Positions 48,401 to 56,112 of a stretch of 64,000 nt of DNA are shown piece by piece (positions within the stretch are counted from its first letter, which is position 1; each line of letters starts with the position of its first letter). Position numbers and translations under genes: made by a program. The notes beneath the pieces were generated by a model. The model had not been told where the DNA came from. It ran no database searches and was given only the letters and a program-made list of their open reading frames with translations. The stretch covers positions 1-64,000 of the forward strand of contig LGRX02033384.1 in assembly GCA_001247695.2 (NCBI GenBank). The letters run 5' to 3'. Source of the stretch: Cymbomonas tetramitiformis (taxonomy: Eukaryota > Chlorophyta > Pyramimonadophyceae > Pyramimonadales > Pyramimonadaceae).

Positions 48401-50561
48401 ATAAAGCCGCAGAACCTGAAATGATACACATTATTCATTTTATTCTATATTCTATTTGAATATATTCTATTTGAATATAATGATGCACCAACCTCAATAA
48501 AAAATATAGATGGCCATGCACCATCACTCACAGCCGTGAATCGCCAATGCAGCCTTATACCCCCTGCTAGAAGCGCCGCACAGTAAGTCGTCGTGGGCCG
48601 TGTCTACTACTATGGTATCAGATACGCGCCTCTGTGTTTGGTACACGTGGTAAGTACCAGGGTTTAGTGTACCATCACGTACCTGTTGTGTGGTTGTATG
48701 GGTCAACAATCTGATCTATCCAGTTTCCACCATAAGCCAGGCCAGGTTCTGGTTGCATCAATGGCTGCTCACCAGCTAGAGACTCTGCGTATGTTAACAT
48801 GCTTTCTCTGCCAATTGTGTATGATATGTTTGCACCTATTGATGCCATCAAATCACCCTCATATCCCGCATCAATGAAAACATCGCCAATGAACACATCT
48901 CCAACTGTAGAAGTGAGACTGTGTATACGCCGCCCCTGTTTGGACACTCGCAAAACTTGAACTCCAGTGAAAACATCTACACCTGGCTGCATCAGAAGCA
49001 TTTCCTCCATAATTCCAAGCGCTACATGCGGCTCTACGTTGTACACGACGTCGCATTCCGGATCTACTCCCCATGGTAGTCTGCATGATGACGGACCTGG
49101 CATATCGATTTAAGCACATTTCAATTGCACGGCGGGATTATCATGTCACATAACATTGTCAGCGAATACCCCCAAAATATGCTCACATAATTATTAGTTC
49201 GTATTGATATCCAAAGTGCTCATCAACACAATAATAGTAATAATTGCAATTTATGTCAGAATATTTTGGATAGGACGTACGTGGACGTCGTGTATGCGCA
49301 CGTTGGCAGGCCTTACAAACATGCATAAGTGTGCAACGTAGATTGTGTGCGCGCGCGTGTATGTGTTTCGGCGCTGTGATTCGTGTTTGTGATGTGTTCG
49401 CTTTGCGCTTGGTTTGGGATGTGTCCAAGCGAATGGTATATTGCCACGGCCTTGCCCTGTTGCTAAATGATGCTTCTGACTCCACTGGAGATGCTGGGAT
49501 GCTGGTGGGCTGACTTTTGTCGGTGGATCTCATGCTGTTCAGCGTGTGTGTAATTATGCCGACACATGTCATCACGTAGGTTGGCATATAATGTGTATCA
49601 TACGACGAGTATCGCCAATAACCAACACATCGATGCTATGCCAAAAGATATCGCCGCTGCCAAGAGAGAGCGGACGGGAGGATGCGATAGCTGTTGTTAC
49701 CGAGTGACTGATAGTAATGCGCAAATTTGTCGATTGCATATTATTATTATGCGGCATGTCGTGCCTCAGTAGACTAAGGCCGTGTTTTTAGGGAAAGTCT
49801 CGATGCGACATCAAGCGATTCTGTTATGCCGATCGCCGTGACCAAATGTCAAGTATGCAATTATCTGCACCCAGCTTCGTTAAGGATGATCCACGTGTCT
49901 GAGCCGTTTCATGAAGTGTACGTTTGCTCATTGATACTTCATCAGGCGTGCAACTACACGCATGTTCACGACGTATAGTCGTAAGAAGTATACGTGGTCG
50001 TCGGTGAGTGGCGTACACGCACGTACCATCACTAGTATCATCGTTTTCTCGAGCTTCCATTATTGTACGCATGTACTTGCTGTTGCTTGAATTTCGTAAT
50101 AGGGTGTCTTTATTCAAGAATCTGTACGCATTGCGATTCCGTCGATAAAATTCCCGCGCGAGACCACCAATTATATTTGGAAAAGGCCCTATGTCAGTTT
50201 GGCCGAGACCACTCGTAGTCATTCCTCCAACTCGTCGTCCGCCTTCCTCAAAACATGCAGGCCACGATGCACATATCAATGCAACGCGCATGCCCTGACG
50301 AGATGCAGCAATGGCAGCCATACACCCCCCGCTCGTTGCATCGTATACAACGATGTCGTATTTGAATGTCATTGGAGAGAGTAGTATTTTTGACCGACGA
50401 TTTTTCTTACCAGTAAGCACGCCATTGTCGCTCACAGTATTATTCATTTTCAACACCGCGGAGACACGACAGCGGTGGTCGCTTGCAATAATAAACATTA
50501 ATTCTAGCAAAATTACTACGCAATAATGCATCCGAGAGCAAGGACGCGCACTAGTCATCAC
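30486..50561 (-). CDS. Secreted FAD-dependent oxidoreductase (PF12831-like), split over 20 kb
   Basis: Exons 50561-50027, 49096-48683, 36492-36307, 35741 to about 35640, and about 31265-30486, roughly 660 residues. Exon 1 has a signal peptide (HYCVVILLELMFIIAS; a second in-frame ATG at 50531) and the dinucleotide fold YDIVVYDATSGGCMAAIAAS, then GGMTTSGLGQTDIG. Exon 2 carries VEPHVALGIMEEML and IDAGYEGDLMASIGA. Exon 3 has GDKAIQAYTFRLCVT. Exon 4 has KMDLNNCGGISTDFIG. Exon 5 has RDYVAGLLWTLSHDPNV, GWPPTMYVRAARRMVGDHVF, MGSYNFDSHNVQRY, ENLLVIGALSASHIGMSTLR and MEPQLMIIGHSIGVAAGLA. This is the family's order. The substrate is unknown; extracellular or secretory-pathway redox activity is inferred. 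The exon 4/5 junction lacks a clean canonical pair. Intron 2 is 12.2 kb and intron 4 about 4.4 kb, both filled with mobile DNA. Confidence 0.85.
33247..33420. repeat. (CAG)n-headed dispersed repeat, copy 1
   Basis: CAGCAGCAGC, then AAAGCTCGAATCCCAACGGG, then a CGACGCAGT segment and GATCGCCAG / GCCACCC phrases. About 150 bp are shared with 51266-51430. Intronic (fourth intron of the oxidoreductase gene). Confidence 0.8.
34020..34420. repeat. Pro-codon-rich tandem duplication in intron 4
   Basis: GAGCCCCTCTGC, GCGCACTGCTGC and CACCACCAAGCCCAC phrases repeat with a spacing of about 140-150 bp. A 277-codon minus frame (34006-34839) runs through it. Its segment near 34400-34560 (GELVLGVEGYMRKSVADAQV) reads like real protein, possibly a captured gene fragment, but has no other support. 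Confidence 0.5.
34577..34676 (-). mobile_element. Dispersed retroposon-like family, copy at 34.6 kb
   Basis: Shares GATGCCT-TGTTGCTTGG, AATTGCACAATGCGTGGTGG and the fixed end AAGCCAGAGTGAATACTA with other copies. About 80 bp is present. Confidence 0.75.
35330..35371. repeat. 14-bp triplication
   Basis: GGAAATCTAAGCA-type units occur three times in a row. Confidence 0.8.
37153..37334. repeat. Two stem-loops in intron 2 of the oxidoreductase gene
   Basis: GCGTGAGTCGAG pairs with CTCGACTCACGC across CCAGCCAT near 37155-37187. CTAGCGGAAAC (37281-37291) pairs with GTTTCCGCTAG (37324-37334) and encloses a smaller ACGCGG/CCGCGT stem. Function is unknown. Confidence 0.8.
38261..38610 (-). mobile_element. 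Longest retroposon-like copy, 312 bp with 19-bp target duplication
   Basis: ATTGGCAAGAGG-ATGACG flanks the insert at 38261-38279 and 38592-38610 (one mismatch). The insert (38280-38591) ends, in minus-family orientation, with the fixed end AGCCAGAGTGAATATTAT. It includes upstream sequence (GGCATACAAGGCTACACA on the minus strand) that also occurs in the 45.1, 45.95 and 48.55 kb copies. No ORF, no clear tRNA-type promoter boxes. Confidence 0.75.
39290..39380. repeat. 64-bp-spaced duplication abutting the composite
   Basis: AGATCCCCCAAAGCAATATG followed by AACAT occurs near 39292 and 39356. The second copy ends exactly where the 325-bp repeat begins. Confidence 0.8.
39381..40784. mobile_element. 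1.4-kb composite with 325-bp direct repeats
   Basis: 39381-39705 and 40460-40784 are near-identical (roughly a dozen differences over 325 bp), both starting AAGTTGGCTACGTTTTATTC and ending ATTTTAAACATAGCACT. They enclose about 750 bp that is GC-richer than the surroundings, with only a 68-codon frame (40021-40227). This is compatible with a small non-autonomous LTR element (TRIM-like) or a segmental duplication. The ends are not TG...CA, and I see no clear primer-binding site. Confidence 0.7.
40985..41190. repeat. 31-bp minisatellite, six to seven copies
   Basis: CTCCCCGAGCCCGTCATTG followed by TTGAGGACACGG repeats with a 31-bp period, starting near 41010. Confidence 0.9.
42055..42185. repeat. 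Dispersed repeat C, copy 1
   Basis: CCCCACGGTGGATGTTACCG through CAACAAGGTGTATTCAGAAC, about 125 bp, nearly identical to 43500-43625. A diverged relative occurs at 55552-55620. Confidence 0.85.
42881..42973 (-). mobile_element. 49-bp truncated retroposon-like insertion with 22-bp target duplication
   Basis: A 22-bp exact direct repeat (42881-42902 and 42952-42973, starting AATTCATAACATATTATA) flanks a 49-bp insert bearing the fixed end GTATTCACTCTGGCTTACCA of the family. Confidence 0.85.
43204..43263. repeat. Twin ACTAGT-centred palindromes
   Basis: GATCGCACTAGT pairs with ACTAGTGCGATC (43204-43233, loop CACATC), and CGCACTAGT pairs with ACTAGTGCG (43240-43263, loop CACGCG), seven bases apart. 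Confidence 0.9.
43500..43625. repeat. Dispersed repeat C, copy 2
   Basis: Nearly identical to 42055-42185, including the ATCGCTGCACAACAAGGTGT phrase. Confidence 0.85.
43854..44892. repeat. Four copies of a CCGGTCCT-N6-AGGACC dyad
   Basis: The dyad occurs at 43854-43874, 44055-44074, 44841-44861 (inverted) and 44872-44892. The last two face each other across 10 bp. Each is itself a hairpin with a 6-nt loop (ATGACA/ATCACA types). All lie in intron 2 of the oxidoreductase gene. Confidence 0.85.
45085..45260 (-). mobile_element. Dispersed retroposon-like family, copy at 45.1 kb
   Basis: Contains CACTCTGGCTTACC, AATTTGTACCAAGCAACAGA, GGCATCTGATA and GGGGCATAAAAGGCTACACA in family order, so it is one of the longer copies. 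I could not identify its target duplication. Confidence 0.7.
45935..46090 (-). mobile_element. Dispersed retroposon-like family, copy at 45.95 kb
   Basis: Carries GACTTACCACAACGCA, AGAGGCATCCGATAG and GGGGCATACAAGGCTACAC in order. It overlaps a 62-codon frame whose translation resembles that of the 48.5-kb copy only because of DNA identity. Confidence 0.7.
46115..46216 (-). mobile_element. 70-bp truncated retroposon-like insertion with 16-bp target duplication
   Basis: TATCGAACACTTATGT occurs at 46115-46130 and 46201-46216 and flanks 46131-46200. The insert contains GAATGCCTCTGTTGCTTGG and the fixed end AAGCCAGAGTGTAATT. Confidence 0.85.
47671..48297. mobile_element. Second inverted-repeat element with GC-rich core
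   Basis: ACTTTGCTCCTGAGGGGGG then CAGCACAGG (47671-47698) is mirrored by CCTGTGCTGCC...CCCCCTGAGGAGCAAAGT (48263-48297), an imperfect terminal inverted repeat of about 28 bp. The core (47860-47945) contains ACCACCATCACGCGCG and CCCGCCCACGCGCGG, the complement of the 42-bp unit of the 6345-7183 element. No transposase. Located in intron 2 of the oxidoreductase gene. Confidence 0.65.
48305..48345 (-). mobile_element. Short dispersed-family fragment at 48.3 kb
   Basis: GTTGCTTTGTAGCAAGCCAG and AGTGTAATTGAAT match the fixed end of the family. It directly adjoins the 47671-48297 element. Confidence 0.6.
48524..48668 (-). mobile_element. Dispersed retroposon-like family, copy next to exon 2
   Basis: Minus-strand sequence contains CTTACCACGTGTACCAAACA, AGAGGCGCGTATCTGATA and a GTATAAGGCTGCA phrase in family order. 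It ends 15 bp from the exon 2 donor of the oxidoreductase gene (48682). Confidence 0.65.
49368..49540. repeat. Dispersed repeat B, copy 2
   Basis: Lies in intron 1 of the oxidoreductase gene. Shares the GCTGGTGGGCTG-CTTTTGT and GATCTCATGC-GTTCAG phrases with 30256-30400. Confidence 0.65.
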
Positions 50562-51265
50562 GAACGGATGGCCTGACAGATGTACGTTGCGTGATCCAGT
50601 ATGATAAAACTAGTATGTTGCCTCGTCAATGTCGTCAGAGTGCTGGCACCTCGTACTGCAACTATGCAGACCCGTCATTGAAACGATTTTATTACAACCA
50701 GCACGAATGGCAGAGCAGTCTGAGAGAGGGCATCAATGTCTGTATACGAACTCATTTTTGTCGGACTATCACGCTGGCATGTCGGCTTGTTATATTGAAA
50801 ATAATAGTGCGGTTAGTACTCAGGGCGATTATTCCCGGAAGCATGATATGTATTCTCATAAGAAATCGACATATATTCTCTGAAACGTCAACTTTCTCAC
50901 TCGCACTTTATTGTCTCGCTACCATTCTCTCTCTATCTAAAACTACTAATTCGCATCGACGAGACGAGAATATCATAGCAGTTCCCCGCCCCTGTATGCG
51001 CATCTTGTCTACAGAGTTTTCCCCAATTAATTGTACTCAACTTACTTACTAAGTACTTTATACATAGTATAAACTAAGTACTTTATATAACCATACCTCT
51101 GCTCCGTATTCCCTAGCTCTGCTAGTGGTTCTATCCGGAAACTGTCATTCAATTCCCTAGCTCTGTGAGCTAGTTCCCTAGCTGTGCTAGTGGTCCTATC
51201 CGGAAACTGTCTGTCATTCTCATTCAAATCTATCATTCAAATCAGACATTCAAATCAAACTTATT
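50562..51265. other. Upstream region of the oxidoreductase gene
   Basis: AT-rich and without a supported gene. 51042-51082 repeats a CTAAGTACTTTATA phrase, and 51108-51215 is an imperfect 65-bp duplication (CCCTAGCTCTGCTAGTGG and CTATCCGGAAACTGTC). The promoter of the minus-strand oxidoreductase should lie here; I see no defined element. Confidence 0.45.
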
Positions 51266-51430
51266 AATCAGCAGCAGCAGCAGCAGCAGCAGCAAAGCTC
51301 GAATCCCAACGGGCGACGCAGTGGAAATTGCCATCTGACGATCGCCAGGCGCTAACGATGGCATCGCCACCTCGCCACCGCAGTCGCGTGTCTGAAGCCG
51401 CGACGCCACCCCGACGTCATGGCATGGCGG
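51266..51430. repeat. (CAG)n-headed dispersed repeat, copy 2
   Basis: About nine CAG units, then AAAGCTCGAATCCCAACGGG, matching 33247-33420. Confidence 0.8.
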
Positions 51431-51709
51431 ACCCGATGCGCAGCGTGTGCATGCTGAGAATGCGACCATCTGAGCGCGCCACGTCGGAACGATAACTAAT
51501 CAAGTCGCGGCGATCGTCCGATTCGCTTCGTTGGGAATTTTGCTCAGTCGCGTGTCTGAACAAGCCGCGACGCCACCCCGACGTCATGGCATGGCGGACC
51601 CGACGCGCAGCGTGTGCATGCAGAGAATGCGACCATCTGAGCGCGCCACGTCGGAACGATAATTAATCAAGTCGCGGCGATCGTCCGATTCGCTTCGTTT
51701 GGAATTTTG
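51383..51709. repeat. 163-bp tandem duplication
   Basis: CAGTCGCGTGTCTGAA through ATTCGCTTCGTTGGGAATTT occurs at 51383-51544 and again at about 51546-51709, with only a few differences. Confidence 0.9.
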
Positions 51710-52439
51710 CATTCGCATCACTGTACCGCGATGACACTTCCATCGCCATGGCATGGCAGATTTTGCTCCAACAGTGTGGCGAGGAGCGACAGTCATAATT
51801 ACGAGCATCGCGGCGCGCCACGTCGGCATGATGAATGCTTGCGTTGTGCGCCCGCGTCCGATGGACAGCTCGTCTCTCATGCGAGATCGCCATGAAATTA
51901 ATCGCGCTGCAGAGACCGTTGGATTTTCGGTTTACTTCCGCGAGACGCAATCGTTGAACGATGACGATGATGCGCGCGTCATCAGTAGTTATAGTAGTAG
52001 TTAGTATCATACATTGACACATGATTGTTAAGTCGACTAATCATGTGTCAATGCTTGAATGACTGCATGTTGATGACGATGCCATGACGATGCATATACA
52101 TATTATATAATTATAATTCACGATCTGGCTGTATAAATGGCGTTTCAATCTGAAATGCCACACATTCCATTTCCATTTATTAATGAAGATTATTGTACAG
52201 TTGATTGTACTGAAGCACGAGTAACCACTGCTATTCATATATATGCGCCAGATATGCTTCTAGAATCTACGTTTTTGCACCGGAAATATGCAAGTTTTTT
52301 CATTGTTCCCGGTACAATCAACTTATGCACCGAAGAGCTTTTGCACCGGAAATCTGCGCTGGAATCGAGGTGTCATGGTTTGCACCGGAAATCATCAAAA
52401 TTTGCTCCCGTAAAAATTAAAACCTTAATAGACATTAAG
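51710..52439. other. Intergenic; TTTGCACCGGAAAT motif cluster
   Basis: TTTTGCACCGGAAATATG-type motifs occur near 52272, 52337 and 52379. The AT-rich remainder has a stem at 52012-52050 (ATTGACACATGATT and its complement). No supported gene. Confidence 0.5.
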
Positions 52440-52770
52440 CTTTGGACAACCCGCGCCAACGCGAGAAGCGCTGGGTAGTTTGGGGTCTTTGGAAGAGGTT
52501 CACATTCAAGCGAAATCGTATCCCGAACAGCATCTTCGAGACTCGACAGTCTCAAAGATGCGTACCCGATGCCTTTGTGCGCTTGCATGCTAAGTGGTCA
52601 CCTTATATGGATGCAGTATACTGAACCGACGGATACCCCGCCAACGAAAAAAGAAGCGCTCGGCTGATTTGTAATTCGTGGGTGCGCACCGTCCCAAAAT
52701 ACAAAATGCATCTTTGAAACTCGGAAGTTTCAGAGATGCTTGCGAGTCGCCCTCCCCGTCAACGCGCTCA
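52440..52770. repeat. Duplicated unit with a conserved 32-nt hairpin
   Basis: Two diverged copies about 178 bp apart share CGCCAACG and AAGCGCT-GG phrases and end in a hairpin. The hairpins are at 52530-52561 (GAGACT pairs with AGTCTC, loop CGAC) and 52708-52739 (GAAACT pairs with AGTTTC, loop CGGA), each inside a GCATCT...AGATGC clamp. The GTCAACGCGCTC phrase after 52757 may be the start of a third copy. Confidence 0.85.
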
Positions 52771-53093
52771 GTATGAATACCTGTACGCGTCTAGAAGAAG
52801 CATATGCAAAATATTTGCGAATTTCCGAACGCACATATTTTCCATATGTTCCTAAACAATGTGCGCCTGCCGCGATCCTGAGCCCTTTGCCGTGCATGCC
52901 CCTTGCCTTTTTGCTTACCGTTCTAAGCGTTCGCTACCATTTGTCAGATCTGACTGATCTGACCGAGCGACAGCGAGTCGGCGACAGATGAGATCGCGAC
53001 AGCCGAGGGACAGCGACACGAGCGGGCGGGCGAGACGCTTGGCTACATTCCTCCTCCTCGAGGAGAGACACGCACGTTCGTTATGCACAGAAA

Positions 53094-53170
53094 CGAGACG
53101 AAACGAAACGAGACGAGACGAGACGAGACGAGACGAAACGAAACGAAATGAAACGAAACGAAACGAAACG
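53094..53170. repeat. ACGAG/ACGAA pentanucleotide microsatellite
   Basis: About fifteen pentanucleotide units, switching between ACGAG and ACGAA. Confidence 0.95.
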
Positions 53171-53179
53171 CGAGGTGAC

Positions 53180-54035
53180 AAACCGAAAACGAACCCATGC
53201 AGTATGACATGTACCCCGAGGGGATTGAATAGGCGCTCTTCATCTTGCTATCGTAGCGAGAACGCTTTCTCCGCAGTGACAAAGGCCTTTAGCCTGTGCT
53301 GGGCGGACACATCACGGATACGCCATTTGGGAGGTAGTTTCAGACGATACGCCACTGGCGCGCGCCCCTCTATCCAACTCAGGTACTTCTCTATGTCGAT
53401 CGCTGAAAAACCGTTCAGTAACTAGTAAACGAGACCAGCGGGGACGTACTTTGAGACACGAGTCGTGATTCATGATGTTCTCACGTCCGAAGATGGGGAC
53501 CTTGTCCACTACATGGACGCGTAGAATCGCAACCTACACGTGTCGCTGAATCCATGCCGTGCATTATCTGCTAAATATGCCACTGCGACAAGAGGTCACC
53601 GGGAGAGCTCGCAGCGGCAACACCGGAAACTCGAGAAGCGTAAACGTACGACCCTGATGGCCTTCAGTGTGAAAAGTGGGGTTCCCTTGCTGCAAACCCG
53701 ACCCACGCGTCTCTCGTCCCTGCACGAAACGGAAGCGTGCGCCGTGGGAGCAACTGGTTATTTGTTTCAAGCAAGCCTTTCGCAAGGCAAATGGTAAGCG
53801 TGCTGGCCGACCATTGAAGCACTACATACGCCCTCATCGATGGCGGGTTGCCTTGGTGGAAGTGTGATGGGGAATTCGGTCAGCGCATTGTCAAGAGGGG
53901 TGATTATACAAAATACCCACGCCGATGGCGGCGAATGACTTCGTGCACGAGGAGGACTTCGATGCTTGGATGGGACCTCAAGACCTTGAGTAACCATAAA
54001 CAAACAAACTTCATAAGCTAATTTGAAAATGGCAC
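53180..54035. pseudogene. Coding-like scraps, no intact gene
   Basis: Short plus-strand frames have natural composition, for example one ending at 53867 with GKRAGRPLKHYIRPHRWRV and one ending near 53992 with DFVHEEDFDAWMGPQDLE. They are separated by stops, and I found no convincing splice junctions. I do not recognise the protein. A decayed transposon or gene remnant is an inference. Confidence 0.3.
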
Positions 54036-54039
54036 GTAG

Positions 54040-54725
54040 TATGCCAACAACAGCAGTAGCAGCAACAGCAACAGCAGCAACAACAACAACATCAACAGCA
54101 ACAACAACGACAGCGACCCAGCGAGCAGCAACAGCGGCGGCGGCAACGGCGGCAACAACGGCGACGACGCGACAGCGACAGCGACGACGGCGACAGCGAC
54201 AGCGACAGCGACGTGACGACAGCGACAGCGACCTTGACAGCGACAGCGACCGGCAACGACAACGGCAAGCAACAACGACAACAGACAACGCTGACTGACG
54301 CGACGACAACGGCCCAAGCGGCGGCGGCAACAGCAACAGCGACAGCAACAACAACGACCATGACGGCGGGACAACAACAACGGCAACGGCAACATCGGCA
54401 GCAACGGCAACAACAACAACAACAACAACAGCAACAACAACAAGTCGGCGGCGGCCCGACAGCGGCAAGCGCAAGCGCGGCGGCAAAGAAAGCACGCTTG
54501 CAACCGCGACAACAACATCAGCTGCAACCCGACAGCCGGCAACAACAACGGCAACGGCATCATCATCAACAACAACAGGAACAACAACCGCAGCCGCAAC
54601 CGCAACAGCAACAGCAACAACACGACGCAACACAACAACCCAGCGCAACACAAGAACACAAGAACACAACCCCACAACACCACAACAACACACCACCACA
54701 ACAACACACCACCACAACAACACAA
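54040..54725. repeat. CAA/CAG/CGA low-complexity block
   Basis: Nearly 700 bp made almost wholly of CAA, CAG, CGA and CGG triplets in changing order. It leaves a 369-codon Val/Leu-rich frame on minus and Gln/Thr-rich frames on plus. I treat all of them as artefacts of composition. Confidence 0.92.
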
Positions 54726-54945
54726 AGTGAATTAAATAAATAGTCATATCCCCAAGTGAGCCGACAAGAAACAACGCTGACACTTCAAATACATAATTCA
54801 AGCCGGCCGACAAATAAACTTTTGCAATTACTTTGTTGATGCCTTTTGGGGGAATTAGCATCAATAATGTAACCACGGTATTAGCGAGACGGATTGGAAT
54901 TCGGCGTGGGGACTATCATGAACCCATAATCTGCGCCTCTTAGAA

Positions 54946-55146
54946 AATGCTATACCGGGAATTCCATGAGATCGTGTTCAACAACTTCGATTGGAAGGCC
55001 CCAAGCGTCCACAAGAGGATTGTAGCTTCGCATGTAAACCACATTCTACACATGGGCGGCCCGAAGCTGTGCACTTCGCGCTGGATGCCATGGCATGCCT
55101 TCAGTCCCTTTTATGACAATCGCTTTGCAGTGCACGCGAACCATTG
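54946..55146 (+). pseudogene. 66-codon coding-like fragment
   Basis: Translation has a natural protein look (REFHEIVFNNFDWKAPSVHK, RWMPWHAFSPFYDNRFAVH) and ends in TGA. No family recognised. It may be the 3' part of whatever the 53.2-54.0 kb scraps came from, interrupted by the low-complexity block. Confidence 0.3.
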
Positions 55147-56112
55147 ATAGCAATACTCGCCGCTTGTGCTTTGGATGCTCCCTAACCTACTTTCATACGT
55201 ATCCCACGCGCTTCGAGATGAATGTCGTGGTGTGAAAATGTGCTCATGCTTGCATTATTGTTTCGGTTTACGTTGTGGTTAGGATGCCTCGTACGGACCG
55301 TACGCCCACCGATAAATACCCAGGAAAGCGGAACAAAGCAGGATTGTGACATTGTCACGGTAATACAAATGGGGCACACAATCACGCATATTTATTGAAT
55401 ATGTCAATTGTTTGGTTATTAATAACACATCGACAAAGCCTACATACGTAGAGTCGGTGTGTGCCTGTGTGTACCCCGACATGGTGGTGCTATTTATTCG
55501 GGTCGGGCTATCTCGTTGATATCTCACTATATCAGCATCACTGCTCTCCCATCAGGTGGATAACACCGTCTCGATGTTTTCCCGGGGCCTGTTGCTTTTA
55601 ATTGGTGCTCCTGTAGTATTGAGTAGCCTAAACGAGGTGCTAAAGTATTTAATGAAACGTAATGGTAGCATGTATTATATGGGCGCTCTTTTACAAATTA
55701 TATTGTTTTAGTTACTAGAGAGCGTATTTCAAAGTCTTCCTACAAGTTGTGAACGTTATCCGTATCGCAATAAAATGACATATATGTTTCCAACAGAATG
55801 AAACCCAAGGAGTAGGCTGGGTCGCTTGTGCTCGACAAACGAAATATTGACTTGGTGCAAGATAAATCGATGGTACAACAGCTTTCTGCAGTTGTCATTT
55901 TTGTGCTTGACAAGTCGCCGCTTGACAACGAGAATGCTATGTCCAAGATCTCCTGTTCCTAATGGAAATAGGCTACAACTAAAGGACTAATGATTGGCGC
56001 CGTTTTGAAGTGGTTGTGCGCTTCCTCAAACATTATCATGTTCATAAGCTGGTTAAGATTAAAAACGTTTCTTTTGCTGTGGTCAAATTTCAAGATGCTT
56101 CTGGTGAGAATC
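55147..56112. other. Spacer with a diverged dispersed repeat C
   Basis: 55552-55620 (AGGTGGATAACACCGTC, CCCGGGGCCTGTTGC, GGTGCTCCTGT) resembles repeat C at 42055 and 43500. No gene supported. Confidence 0.5.

Noticed and set aside
53767..54876. 369-codon minus-strand frame rich in Val and Leu
   Set aside because: It spans the CAA/CAG/CGA low-complexity block; the complementary strand is equally open, and there is no motif or splice support.
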